Part shown: positions 1-8,031 of the stretch, in pieces | Numbering within the stretch: position 1 is the stretch's first letter | Layout of the letters: each line of letters starts with the position of its first letter | DNA from: an uncultured Collinsella sp. | Lineage (GTDB): Bacteria; Actinomycetota; Coriobacteriia; Coriobacteriales; Coriobacteriaceae | NCBI GenBank assembly: GCA_902493545.1 | Contig: CABUQI010000030.1 | Span: forward strand, 1-11,763 | DNA: 11,763 nt | Direction of reading: 5' to 3' | The notes under the pieces: model-generated | Seen by the model: the letters and a program-made list of their open reading frames with translations, nothing else | The model's database searches: none | What the model was told of the DNA's origin: nothing | Made by a program: the position numbers and the translations under genes

Positions 1-104
1 ACGCCGATCTGCTGGGGAAAGAGCACGCCGAGCGCCACGCAAATCGGAACGATGATCTGCATATGCCCCGCGAGGAACTTTCCCAGTCCAGCCCATTGCT
101 TCAT
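1..104 (-). CDS. Partial membrane transporter, probable bile acid:sodium symporter (BASS) family
   Basis: Read on the minus strand, an open frame starts at ATG (104-102) and runs off the window edge after 34 residues. It begins MKQWAGLGKFLAGHMQIIVP and continues into a hydrophobic stretch ending ALGVLFPQQIG. A short basic or amphipathic start with a GKFLAGHM-like segment, then a first membrane helix closing in LFPQ, is typical of bile acid:sodium symporter superfamily proteins, which move organic anions with sodium across the cytoplasmic membrane. A purine-rich AAAGGGAG lies about 11 bases upstream of the start. The gene is divergent from recJ, with an intergenic region of about 220 bases. 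Only the first helix is visible, so the family call rests on similarity by eye; another multi-pass carrier is possible. Confidence 0.5.
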   Translation of the reverse strand, partial: MKQWAGLGKFLAGHMQIIVPICVALGVLFPQQIG

Positions 105-264
105 ATGTCCCGTGACTCCCTTTATCCGCGAACTCGTTTGTATGGATATGCTAGACGCTCGTATGCGTCCGTGCGGCTGAAACGCTCGATTATTTCGAGG
201 CCATTACCGCCATCGTTTGTCGAAACCGCGGCGCACCGCGGCGTTTTGCGTCCGCGCTGCACGG

Positions 265-270
265 TATAAT
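265..270 (+). promoter_or_regulatory. Probable -10 element of the recJ-rel unit
   Basis: A perfect TATAAT lies about 57 bases upstream of the first candidate start (327) and about 110 bases upstream of the chosen recJ start (379). No good -35 hexamer is seen 16-18 bases upstream; the sequence there is CGTTTT. The call therefore depends mainly on the consensus -10 box and its position in a divergent intergenic region. Confidence 0.5.
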
Positions 271-326
271 AAATCCGTTCAACAGATCTGCCTGCCGAAG
301 CGGGTATACACAGAGGACTCATCGCT

Positions 327-392
327 ATGAACCGTGAGAGGTATCGCGGCGACCTGCCCCTATCAGGGGTGGGTGCCTATGTCATCGCTTAA
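327..392 (+). CDS. Possible short leader ORF overlapping the recJ start
   Basis: A 21-codon frame starts at ATG 327 and stops at TAA 390-392. An AGAGGA motif (312-317) sits 9 bases upstream, which is good Shine-Dalgarno spacing. The predicted peptide starts MNRERYRGDLPLSGVGAYVI. It overlaps the proposed recJ ATG (379) by 14 bases in another frame, an arrangement compatible with translational coupling. The peptide resembles nothing I recognise and has no run of regulatory codons. It could be a chance frame, or the AGAGGA could serve the GTG at 334 poorly (17-base spacing). Conservation is unknown. Confidence 0.28.
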   Translation: MNRERYRGDLPLSGVGAYVIA

Positions 393-3300
393 GACGACGC
401 ATCGCTGGGCGGTCGCTCAGCAAAACCCCGAGCTCGAAAAGGAGCTTTCGGCTGGTCTGGGCATTCCCGGGCTGGTGGCGCGCATTATGGTCGCGCACGG
501 CATTGGCTCCATCAAAGAGGGCCAATTGTTTTTGACGCCTTCGCTCGATCGCGACTGGACCGACCCACTCATTATCCCGGGCATGTCAGTCGTTGCCGAC
601 CGCGTCGAGCGTGCTATTCGCAACCACGAGCACATTGCAGTCTTTGGCGATTTTGACGTTGACGGTATTACGTCGACTTGCCTGTTGACCGAGGCTCTGC
701 GCACGTTTGGCGCCGATGTCACGCCGTTTATTCCGCATCGCTTTGACGAGGGCTACGGTCTTTCGCGCGCGGCGCTCGACCGCGTTAACGAGCTCGCTCG
801 CCCCCAGCTGATCGTGACCGTCGATAACGGCATTGCCGCCAAGGAAGAGGTTTCCTATCTGGAGAGCCTGGGGATCGATTTGGTGGTCACGGACCATCAC
901 GAGCCCTCCGACCAGGTGCCGCAGGGTGTGCCCCTGACCGACCCCAAGCTCGAGGACGAGGGCCCCTCGCGCGAGCTTGCCGGTGTTGGTGTGGCGCTCA
1001 AGCTGGTGCAAGTCCTGGGTGAGCGCCTGGGCAAGCCGTCGTATTGGCGTTCGCTAATCGAGGTCGCGGCGCTGGGCACCGTGTCCGACATGATGCCGCT
1101 CACGCCCGAGAACCGCGCACTGGTCGCCGAGGGCATCCAGCAGATGCGCGTGACGGCCCGTCCCGGCTACATCGCACTTGCCGCGCTCGCCAAGGCGGAC
1201 CTTTCGAGCATTACGGCGGATGGCCTGTCATTCTCGCTCATTCCCCGCTTAAACGCTGCCGGTCGCATGGCCGATCCCAAGCTGGCGCTCGACCTGCTGC
1301 TTGCCCGCAATCCCATCGAAGCAAGCGCGCTGGCGGCTGAGCTCGAGGAAATCAACCACCAGCGCCGTGAGATCGAGGCGGAGCTCACGCGCGATGCCAT
1401 GGCAAAGGTCGAGGAGACCTATGACGGCGGACGCGCGATTGTCGTGGGTGGCGAGGGCTGGCACGAGGGTGTCAAGGGCATCGTGGCAAGCCGTCTGACC
1501 AACCGCTATCACGTGCCGGCGCTGCTGTTCTCGATCGAGGACGGTATCGCGCGCGGCTCTGGTCGCTCGGTGGGCAAAGTTAACCTGTTTGACGCCGTCG
1601 AGCGCTGTTCCGACCTGCTGATTCGTCGCGGCGGACATGCTGGTGCGGTGGGTGTGACCATCGAGGCATCCAAGCTCGATGAATTCCGTCGTCGCCTTTC
1701 CGCCGTGCTATCGGAGATTCCCGCCGAGGACTTTGAAGACATCGACGAGGTTGCCGCCACGGTCGACCTTTCCGAGCTGAATATTGAGACTATAGAGCAG
1801 ATTTCCCGTCTTGAGCCGTTTGGCCAGGGCAACAAGGTGCCGTTGCTGGCCGCCGAGGGCGTGACGATGTGCGATCGCGCCGTGGTGGGCAAAACCGGCG
1901 AGCACATGCGCTTTGTGGCGACCGATGGCGCCGCGAGCGTGCCGGCCATTATGTTCCGCGTGCCGCAAATCGATAAGCTCATCAACTGCGATAGCGCTGT
2001 CGACTTGGTGTTCGAGGCCGTTGCCGAGCATTGGCAGGGGCGTGTGAAGCCCAAGCTCATGATCAAGGATGTCTTGGTGCGCGATACCACGGCGTCCAAT
2101 ATCGACGATCCGGCATGTGAACTTCGCCGCGGCGTGCAACCGGCGGATTCTGGCCTGCGCCTGGAGTCGCGTAAACGCGAGACGCTCGCCCAGCTTTCTT
2201 ATACCGAGCTGACGCGCTCGCTTATCCATAGCTTTATCGGCTCGAACCAGCCGCACCGCGCGCAGGTCGAGGCGCTCGATGCCCTGGCCGATCACCAGAG
2301 TGTTCTGGCCGTTATGGGAACGGGGCGCGGCAAGTCGCTCATCTTCCATGTGCATGCCGCGCGCGAGGCGGTCCTTCGCGGGCGTGCGAGCATCTTTGTC
2401 TATCCGCTGCGTGCGCTCGTTGCCGACCAGGCCTATCACCTCTCGTCGACGATGGCAGCGCTTGGCATTGGCGTTGGCGTGCTGACCGGCGAGACCGTGG
2501 AGGCCGCACGCGATGACGTGTTCGCCGGCCTAGCTTCGGGCCGCACCGGTATCGTGCTCACGACGCCCGAGTTCCTGTCTATCCACCGTGACCGTTTCGC
2601 GCGTTCGGGCCGCATCGGCTTTGTCGTTATCGATGAGGCGCACCACGCCGGCCTTGCCAAGGGCGGCGACCGTAGCGCCTATCTTGACATGCCCGATATC
2701 CTCAAAGCCCTGGGCGACCCGGTCGTTATGGCTGCGACGGCCACCGCGACGGCTCCGGTCGTGGCCGAGCTTGCCCGCATGTTGCCAATCACTCGCACGG
2801 TGGTCGACGAGACGGTGCGCGAGAACCTGCAGCTCGAGGACGACCGCGACCTTGCGAGCCGCGAGAACCGTTTGGTGTCGATCGTGGCGACGGGGGAGAA
2901 GACCGTCATTTACGTCAATTCGCGTGACCAGTCCGTGGCGCTCGCCAAGACACTACGCAAACGCGTTCCCGACTGTGCGACCCGTATCGCGTTCTATAAC
3001 GCTGGCCTTACGCGCACCGACCGCCATCGCGTAGAGGAGGCGTTTCGAGACGGCAGCCTCAGCTGCATCGTCTCGACATCCGCCTTTGGCGAGGGCGTCA
3101 ACCTTCCCGATATTCGCCATGTCGTGCTCTATCACATGCCGTTTGGCGGCATTGAGTTTAACCAGATGAGCGGCCGCGCCGGTCGCGATGGCCAACCCGC
3201 CGTGATCCATCTACTCTATTCGTCGCGTGACGCCCGTATTAACGAGCGCCTACTCGACTGCTATGCGCCCGAGCGCGACGAGCTCGTCACGCTCTATCGC

Positions 3301-3666
3301 GCGCTGCAGACCATGTGGCGCTCCAACCGCGGCAAGACCGGGGACGATTCCTTTAGCGCGAGCGATATCGACATCGCGCAGATGTGCCTTGCCATCGATG
3401 CTCGCACGCCGGTCGACGAGCGCTCGGTGGAAAGCGGCCTGGGAATCTTCGAAGAGCTTGGTTTCTGTCGCGTTTCGGGGTTTGACGACACTCGTCGCAT
3501 TGCGATGGCCGAAAACCCCGGCCGCGTGCAATTGAGCAGGTCAATTCGCTATTTGGAGGGCTTGCGCTCGCGCATGGAGTTTTCGGCTTTCCGGAGCTGG
3601 GCGCTCGATTCGTGCGCTTCTGATATGCTAGCCAAAGTTAACCGCCCGATCGTACCGCGGGCCTAG
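379..3666 (+). CDS. recJ: RecJ single-strand exonuclease fused to a RecQ-like DEAH helicase
   Basis: This protein of about 1095 residues joins two repair activities. Residues 1 to about 570 are RecJ, the 5'-3' single-strand DNA exonuclease of recombination and mismatch repair. Visible motifs are DFDVDG (91-96), VDNG (148-151), the DHH signature (172-174), a GTVSDMMPL segment, RLNAAGRM and GGHAGA (418-423), followed by a RecJ OB-like region. From about 615 a superfamily 2 helicase begins: Walker A GTGRGKS (647-653), DEAH (752-755), MAATATAT (motif III), then a C-terminal helicase lobe with QMSGRAGRDG (929-938). The cysteine cluster and HRDC domain of classical RecQ are not seen; the last 140 residues are unassigned. 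Ordinary RecJ is about 560-800 residues. I chose ATG 379 because AGGGG (365-369) precedes it by 9 bases; an in-frame GTG at 334 has no well-placed ribosome site. It is probably co-transcribed with rel, which starts 15 bases after the stop. Confidence 0.93.
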   Translation: MSSLKTTHRWAVAQQNPELEKELSAGLGIPGLVARIMVAHGIGSIKEGQLFLTPSLDRDWTDPLIIPGMSVVADRVERAIRNHEHIAVFGDFDVDGITSTCLLTEALRTFGADVTPFIPHRFDEGYGLSRAALDRVNELARPQLIVTVDNGIAAKEEVSYLESLGIDLVVTDHHEPSDQVPQGVPLTDPKLEDEGPSRELAGVGVALKLVQVLGERLGKPSYWRSLIEVAALGTVSDMMPLTPENRALVAEGIQQMRVTARPGYIALAALAKADLSSITADGLSFSLIPRLNAAGRMADPKLALDLLLARNPIEASALAAELEEINHQRREIEAELTRDAMAKVEETYDGGRAIVVGGEGWHEGVKGIVASRLTNRYHVPALLFSIEDGIARGSGRSVGKVNLFDAVERCSDLLIRRGGHAGAVGVTIEASKLDEFRRRLSAVLSEIPAEDFEDIDEVAATVDLSELNIETIEQISRLEPFGQGNKVPLLAAEGVTMCDRAVVGKTGEHMRFVATDGAASVPAIMFRVPQIDKLINCDSAVDLVFEAVAEHWQGRVKPKLMIKDVLVRDTTASNIDDPACELRRGVQPADSGLRLESRKRETLAQLSYTELTRSLIHSFIGSNQPHRAQVEALDALADHQSVLAVMGTGRGKSLIFHVHAAREAVLRGRASIFVYPLRALVADQAYHLSSTMAALGIGVGVLTGETVEAARDDVFAGLASGRTGIVLTTPEFLSIHRDRFARSGRIGFVVIDEAHHAGLAKGGDRSAYLDMPDILKALGDPVVMAATATATAPVVAELARMLPITRTVVDETVRENLQLEDDRDLASRENRLVSIVATGEKTVIYVNSRDQSVALAKTLRKRVPDCATRIAFYNAGLTRTDRHRVEEAFRDGSLSCIVSTSAFGEGVNLPDIRHVVLYHMPFGGIEFNQMSGRAGRDGQPAVIHLLYSSRDARINERLLDCYAPERDELVTLYRALQTMWRSNRGKTGDDSFSASDIDIAQMCLAIDARTPVDERSVESGLGIFEELGFCRVSGFDDTRRIAMAENPGRVQLSRSIRYLEGLRSRMEFSAFRSWALDSCASDMLAKVNRPIVPRA

Positions 3667-3681
3667 GGGAAGGGGACCTCG

Positions 3682-6042
3682 ATGGATGCCGCAGCCCGTA
3701 CCGCCCATGATTCCACCCTCCAGCCGTTTTCGGAGATGGAGCACTATAAGCATGCCGATGAGCTGCCGCCCGAGATTATGGCGGACAGCTACGACAAACT
3801 GGAGCGCCTGTGCCTCAAATATATGAATGAGGACGACTTTTCTAAGGTTGAGCAGGCCTACTGCTTTGCCGCCGAGAAGCACTGCAACCAAAAGCGCCGC
3901 TCGGGCGAGATGTACATTAACCATCCCGTCGAGGTTGCCATCATTTTGGCCGATCTCAAGATGGACTGCGATGTGGTGTGCGCCGCGCTGCTGCACGATA
4001 CCGTCGAGGATACTGAGACCTCGCTCGCCGATGTTTCCGGCCTGTTTGGCGATACGGTGGCCGAGCTCGTCGATGGCGTGACCAAGCTCACCAACATCGA
4101 AGTCGACAGCATGGACGAGAAGCAGGCGCTCACGCTGCGCAAGATGTTCCTCGCCATGTCCAAGGACATTCGCGTCATCATCGTTAAACTTGCCGATCGT
4201 CTGCACAACATGCGAACGCTGGCGGCCCTGCGCGAGGATCGTCGCCTGTTTAAGGCTCGCGAGACCATGGACGTGTACGCGCCCTTGGCCGACCGCCTGG
4301 GCATGAGCTCTATTAAGTGGGAGCTCGAGGACCTGTCCTTCTTCTACCTGGAGCCCGATGCCTACCAGCGCATCGCGCGCATGGTGGCTGAGTCGCGCGA
4401 GGTCCGCGAGCGCTACCTTGCCGAGACCATCAAGACGCTTACCGATGAGCTCAACCGCATTGGTCTGGAGGACTTCCAGATCAACGGCCGCTCCAAGCAC
4501 TATTGGTCCATCTACCAAAAGATGAAGCGCAAGGGCAAGGAGTTCTCCGAGATCTACGACCTGGTGGCGCTGCGTGTAATTACCCATTCGGTGCGCGATT
4601 GCTACTCCACGCTCGGCGCGGTGCACACACTATGGCACCCCATGCCCGGTCGCTTTAAAGACTATATCGCCATGCCCAAGGTCAATAACTACCAGTCGCT
4701 CCATACGACGGTTATCGGCCCCACAGCCCGCCCACTCGAGATTCAGATTCGAACTTATGAGATGCATGAGCAGGCCGAGTACGGTATTGCCGCCCACTGG
4801 CTCTATAAGAAGTCGGGCGGATCGTCTGCGTCTAAGACCAATGATGCCCAGCGTCTGGACGACCAGATTAACTGGCTCAAACATTCGCTCGATTGGGCTG
4901 CGTCTGATGAGATCACCGACGCCAAGGAATACCTGCATTCGCTGAAGGTCGACCTCTTCGATCAGGAGATTTTCGTCTTTACGCCCAAGGGCGAGGTCAT
5001 GGCGCTTCGTGCCGGCTCCACGCCGCTCGACTTTGCCTACGCCGTTCACACCGAGGTGGGAAACCACTGCGTCGGCGCTAAGATCAACGGTGCGGTGGCC
5101 CCGCTCACGCACGAGATCAAGACGGGCGACCGCGTTGAAATCCTGACCAACAAGAGTTCCAAGCCGTCGCGCGATTGGCTCAAGATCGTTAAGACGCCTT
5201 CCGCCAAGTCAAAGATCCGCCGCTATTTTGCCGCCGCGACCAAGGACGACGACGCTGCCGCCGGTCGCGATATACTGGCCAAGGACCTGCGTAAGCGTGG
5301 CTATGGCATTTCTACGCCGCGTTCGACGCGCGCGCTCAACGCCGTGGCGGAGCAGTTTAACTACAAGCAGCTCGAGGACTTGTTTGCCGCCGTCGGCGCC
5401 GGCAAGGTTGCCCCGCGCGCTGTGGGTAACAAGGTCGAGCAAATCTTGGACCCCAAGCCCGAGGAACAGCTCACCAAGGCCGAGGCTATCGCCGAGGTCG
5501 TGAAGCAGCCCGCTCGCGGCTCCAACCGCAAGCCGCAAAAGCGCGGCAAGAGCGCCAGTAACGGCATTATCGTCAAGGGCGAGAGCAACAGCGGCCTGCT
5601 GGTCCGTCTGGCTCATTGCTGCAACCCCGTGACGGGTGACGACATCGTCGGCTTCATCACGCGCGGTCGTGGCGTTTCGGTGCATCGCGCCAACTGCCCC
5701 AACGTCAAGGGTCTTATGGAACATCCCGAGCGCATGATCGATGTGGAGTGGGACGGCGCTGCCGACACCCTCTTCCAGGTCGAGATCGTGGTCGAGTGCC
5801 TGGACCGCATGGGCCTGCTCAAGGATGTCACCATTGCCATTGGCGATGCGGGCGGCAATATCCTTTCTGCCGCCACGTCGACCAACCGCGAGGGTATTGC
5901 AACCCTGCGCTTTATGGTCGAGATCTCGGACGCGAGCGGTCTGGATCCGCTGCTGGCTTCCATCAGCAGTGTCGATTCGGTCTACGACGCTCGCCGTCTT
6001 ATGCCCGGCGAAGGCGGAGCTCAGCTCAAGCGTCGTGTGTAG
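3682..6042 (+). CDS. rel: Bifunctional (p)ppGpp synthetase/hydrolase, long RSH (Rel) type
   Basis: This 786-residue protein makes and degrades the alarmone (p)ppGpp in the stringent response, on or near the ribosome. Its length matches actinobacterial Rel. The HD hydrolase domain looks active: H81, H105-D106, the E109-D110 pair of HDxxED, and D172 in ADRLHNM. The synthetase domain carries GRFKD (R324-D327) and NNYQSLHTT (335-343). The RFKD form of this motif marks bifunctional Rel/SpoT enzymes, whereas synthetase-only RelA has ExDD. A TGS domain follows (about 429-490), then a zinc-finger-like region with C646, C647, H668 and C672, and a C-terminal ACT domain (about 701-780). AGGGG (3671-3675) lies 6 bases before the ATG. 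With recJ 15 bases upstream it likely forms one transcription unit. In many Firmicutes apt sits between recJ and relA; it is absent here. Confidence 0.97.
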   Translation: MDAAARTAHDSTLQPFSEMEHYKHADELPPEIMADSYDKLERLCLKYMNEDDFSKVEQAYCFAAEKHCNQKRRSGEMYINHPVEVAIILADLKMDCDVVCAALLHDTVEDTETSLADVSGLFGDTVAELVDGVTKLTNIEVDSMDEKQALTLRKMFLAMSKDIRVIIVKLADRLHNMRTLAALREDRRLFKARETMDVYAPLADRLGMSSIKWELEDLSFFYLEPDAYQRIARMVAESREVRERYLAETIKTLTDELNRIGLEDFQINGRSKHYWSIYQKMKRKGKEFSEIYDLVALRVITHSVRDCYSTLGAVHTLWHPMPGRFKDYIAMPKVNNYQSLHTTVIGPTARPLEIQIRTYEMHEQAEYGIAAHWLYKKSGGSSASKTNDAQRLDDQINWLKHSLDWAASDEITDAKEYLHSLKVDLFDQEIFVFTPKGEVMALRAGSTPLDFAYAVHTEVGNHCVGAKINGAVAPLTHEIKTGDRVEILTNKSSKPSRDWLKIVKTPSAKSKIRRYFAAATKDDDAAAGRDILAKDLRKRGYGISTPRSTRALNAVAEQFNYKQLEDLFAAVGAGKVAPRAVGNKVEQILDPKPEEQLTKAEAIAEVVKQPARGSNRKPQKRGKSASNGIIVKGESNSGLLVRLAHCCNPVTGDDIVGFITRGRGVSVHRANCPNVKGLMEHPERMIDVEWDGAADTLFQVEIVVECLDRMGLLKDVTIAIGDAGGNILSAATSTNREGIATLRFMVEISDASGLDPLLASISSVDSVYDARRLMPGEGGAQLKRRV

Positions 6043-6075
6043 GTGCGAGAGCCTCTCAGCATCATAGATATTGGT

Positions 6076-6113
6076 TACGTTCGAGGCATCGTTTGGTGCC
6101 TCGAACGTATTTT
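6076..6113 (+). terminator. Strong hairpin between rel and the hydrolase gene, probable weak terminator
   Basis: ACGTTCGAGGCA (6077-6088) is exactly complementary to TGCCTCGAACGT (6097-6108) around an 8-base loop. One more T-A pair at 6076/6109 gives a 13-bp stem. Only four T follow (6110-6113). The next gene's Shine-Dalgarno begins three bases later, so the hairpin may terminate rel transcripts partly, or protect or process a longer message. No clear promoter for the following gene is seen between the hairpin and its start. Confidence 0.6.
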
Positions 6114-6130
6114 AGAAGGAGGGTATGCGC

Positions 6131-6814
6131 ATGGGCGATATGACTTTGGACCTGACACCCCGAGGTTCGGCTTCGATTGAGGCGCTCGTCAACGGCCCCA
6201 TTCAGACCAACAGTTACGCCGTGATTTCGAATGACGAGTGCTTAATCGTCGATCCGGCGTGGGAGGGCGAGCGTCTTGTGGAGCATATCCGCACCGCGCA
6301 TCCCGAGGTTCGCGTACTCGGCTCTGTCTGCACGCACGGTCATGCCGACCATGTTGGCGGGGTTGCCGGGGTTCGAGCTGTCGTTGGCGACGGCGCGCTA
6401 TATGAGTTGTGCGCTAAGGACGTGACGGTACCTCGCGCAAATATCGAGGAGCAGCGCACCATGTGGGGTATCGAGACGCCCGATCCGGGTGAGCCGACGC
6501 GGCTGCTTGCCGAGGGCGATACGATTGAATTGGGCGATATCTGCCTGCAGGTGATCGAGACGCCGGGGCATACGCCGGGCGGCATCGTCCTGTTCGCCGC
6601 GACCGAGCAGGGGAACATCGCCTTTGTGGGCGACACGCTTTTCCCGGGCAGCCACGGTCGTACCGATCTTTCCGGCGGTGACGAGGCGGCGATCATGCGC
6701 TCGCTCTCCAAACTTGCCAAGATGCTTCCGCCCGATACCGTTTGCTTGACGGGCCATGGCGATTCGACCACGATGGCGCGCGAACTTATGCAGAACCCGT
6801 TTATGCAGATGTAG
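6131..6814 (+). CDS. Metallo-beta-lactamase-fold hydrolase, glyoxalase II-like (YcbL type)
   Basis: This 227-residue, probably cytoplasmic hydrolase carries the full metal-binding set of the metallo-beta-lactamase fold. Visible ligands are THGHADH (H69, H71, D73, H74), GHTPGG with H147, GDTLF with D168, and GHGD with H209. The short single-domain form and the GHTPGG motif point to the glyoxalase II-like/YcbL group, which hydrolyses thioesters such as S-lactoylglutathione analogues. The true substrate cannot be told from sequence, particularly as actinobacteria generally lack glutathione. I prefer ATG 6131 because AAGGAGG (6116-6122) ends 8 bases before it; ATG 6125 is in frame but only 2 bases from that site. 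A hydrolase of this type commonly lies downstream of relA in Gram-positive genomes, usually after dtd, which is missing here. Confidence 0.88.
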   Translation: MGDMTLDLTPRGSASIEALVNGPIQTNSYAVISNDECLIVDPAWEGERLVEHIRTAHPEVRVLGSVCTHGHADHVGGVAGVRAVVGDGALYELCAKDVTVPRANIEEQRTMWGIETPDPGEPTRLLAEGDTIELGDICLQVIETPGHTPGGIVLFAATEQGNIAFVGDTLFPGSHGRTDLSGGDEAAIMRSLSKLAKMLPPDTVCLTGHGDSTTMARELMQNPFMQM

Positions 6815-6940
6815 GCTCGAAGCCGTCTTCCGAACCACGAAGACCGCTCAATCGTCAAGCTATTTTCCCCAGTGGGTCGATTCTGTGGGGCAAACGGTCA
6901 AATTTTGTCCAATCGGATGGTATTCGTGAACAAACGAACG

Positions 6941-6968
6941 TTTATGCTCGGGTATGTCGTGGTAAAAT
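6941..6968 (+). promoter_or_regulatory. Candidate promoter of the aldolase gene
   Basis: TTTATG (6941-6946) and TAAAAT (6963-6968) are separated by 16 bases and lie about 40 bases upstream of the aldolase start. The -10 is a good match and the -35 is poor. The 194-base gap after the hydrolase gene and the strong ribosome site of the aldolase support independent transcription. I see no clear terminator for the hydrolase gene in this gap. Confidence 0.42.
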
Positions 6969-7008
6969 CTCAGGCGTTATCGGAGCAACCTTACAGGAGG
7001 TTTCTTTT

Positions 7009-7875
7009 ATGCTCGTCAACGCAGCAGACATGCTCAAGAAGGCCGAGGCCGGCAAGTACGCTCTCGGTGCCTTCAACACCAACAACCTCGAGTGGACCCT
7101 GGCTATTCTCCAGGCCGCCGAGGAGGCCAAGTCTCCGCTGATCCTTCAGTGCACCGCTGGTGCCGCTAAGTGGATGGGCGGTTTCAAGGTCTGCGCCGAC
7201 ATGGTCAAGGCTGCCGTCGAGGCAACGGGCGTTACCGTCCCCGTCGCCCTTCACCTCGATCACGGTTCTTACGAGGACTGCTTCAAGTGCATCGAGGCCG
7301 GCTTCACGTCCATCATGTATGACGGCTCTCACGAGGAGACCTTCCAGCTTAACCTCGACCGCACCAAGGAGCTCGTAGAGCTTGCCCACTCCAAGGGCAT
7401 GTCCATCGAGGCCGAGGTCGGCGGCATCGGCGGCACCGAGGACGGCGTGACCTCCAACGGCGAGCTCGCTGACCCCGCTGAGTGCAAGCAGATTGCTGAC
7501 CTGGGCGTCGACTTCCTCGCCTGCGGTATCGGCAACATCCACGGCGTGTATCCCGCCGACTGGGCTGGCCTTTCCTTCGAGCGTCTGGGCGAGATCAAGG
7601 CCGAGACCGGCGACCTGCCCCTCGTTCTGCACGGTGGCACCGGCATCCCCGAGGATCAGATCAAGAAGGCCATCTCCCTGGGTATCTCCAAGATCAACGT
7701 CAACACCGACCTGCAGCTCGTCTTCGCCAAGGGCGTTCGCGAGTACATCGAGGCTGGCAAGGATCAGCAGGGCAAGGGCTTTGACCCCCGCAAGCTCCTC
7801 AAGCCTGGTCGCGACAACATCGTTGCCCGCACCAAGGAGCTCATGGAGGAGTTTGGCTCCGTCAACAAGGCGTAA
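7009..7875 (+). CDS. fba: Class II fructose-1,6-bisphosphate aldolase
   Basis: This 288-residue zinc enzyme cleaves fructose-1,6-bisphosphate to dihydroxyacetone phosphate and glyceraldehyde-3-phosphate, and runs in reverse in gluconeogenesis. The class II active site is visible: LHLDHGS with D84 (catalytic) and H85 (zinc), EVGGIGGTEDG with its acidic residues, IHGVYP with H178, and VLHGGTGI with H208. INVNTDLQ near residue 230 is the phosphate-binding region. Length and motif spacing match the short subclass found in Bacillus and many actinobacteria. The GatY/KbaY tagatose-bisphosphate aldolases are close relatives, but overall similarity favours Fba. AGGAGG (6995-7000) sits 8 bases before the ATG. 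Codons are strongly biased toward C-ending forms, as in highly expressed genes. A frame extending upstream to 6742 overlaps the hydrolase gene and is not used. Confidence 0.95.
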   Translation: MLVNAADMLKKAEAGKYALGAFNTNNLEWTLAILQAAEEAKSPLILQCTAGAAKWMGGFKVCADMVKAAVEATGVTVPVALHLDHGSYEDCFKCIEAGFTSIMYDGSHEETFQLNLDRTKELVELAHSKGMSIEAEVGGIGGTEDGVTSNGELADPAECKQIADLGVDFLACGIGNIHGVYPADWAGLSFERLGEIKAETGDLPLVLHGGTGIPEDQIKKAISLGISKINVNTDLQLVFAKGVREYIEAGKDQQGKGFDPRKLLKPGRDNIVARTKELMEEFGSVNKA

Positions 7876-7882
7876 GCGTCGC

Positions 7883-7995
7883 TAAACTTCCCGTCGGAAG
7901 CCCCGTCCCCCTACACTGTTTCCTTTGCGCTCACCTGGCTTCGCCAGAAGTCGCGCCAAGGAAACAGTTCCGGGGGACGGGGCTTCCTTCGTTTA
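7883..7995. repeat. Long inverted repeat downstream of fba, possible bidirectional terminator
   Basis: GGAAGCCCCGTCCCCC (7896-7911) is exactly complementary to 7972-7987. After a 4-base mismatched step, CTGTTTCCTT (7916-7925) pairs exactly with AAGGAAACAG (7958-7967). The loop contains its own small hairpin, TGGC-TTC-GCCA (7936-7946). Outer bases TAAAC (7883-7887) and GTTTA (7991-7995) can also pair. The transcript would fold into one long rod. The only T-rich tail is the broken CTTCCTTCGTTT, so it is an imperfect intrinsic terminator. A structure this long could equally be a dispersed palindromic repeat element that also ends fba transcription. Confidence 0.75.
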
Positions 7996-8021
7996 ACGCC
8001 GCAGGGTTACGAGTCTGAATT
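7935..8021 (+). repeat. Diverged tandem direct repeat, copy 1
   Basis: The block begins CTGGCTTCGCCAGAAGTCGC and ends CTGAATT. It includes the 3' arm of the long inverted repeat. The same order of blocks recurs in copy 2 (8032-8120): 22 identical bases first, then GGAA-CAG, CCGGG, ACGGGGC, CAGGGTTAC and CTGAATT, with scattered substitutions and short length changes. No coding frame is evident. Confidence 0.7.
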
Positions 8022-8031
8022 AAGGTGGCTA

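Noticed and set aside
63..322. Open frames 63-269 (+) and 122-322 (-) in the divergent intergenic region
   Set aside because: Neither has a ribosome site or a recognisable product. The plus frame overlaps the transporter start and the TATAAT box.
3628..4626. A 332-codon open frame on the minus strand, antisense to rel
   Set aside because: It lies opposite the conserved HD and synthetase domains of rel. Its composition is what the complement of a high-GC gene gives, and no motif or ribosome site supports it. The same applies to the minus-strand frames at 1708-2439, 1509-2099, 586-1011, 6991-7632 and 8098-8841.
6742..7008. N-terminal extension of the aldolase frame to ATG 6742
   Set aside because: It overlaps the end of the hydrolase gene and the intergenic promoter region. 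The Fba family begins at MLVNAADML, preceded by a perfect AGGAGG at the proper distance.
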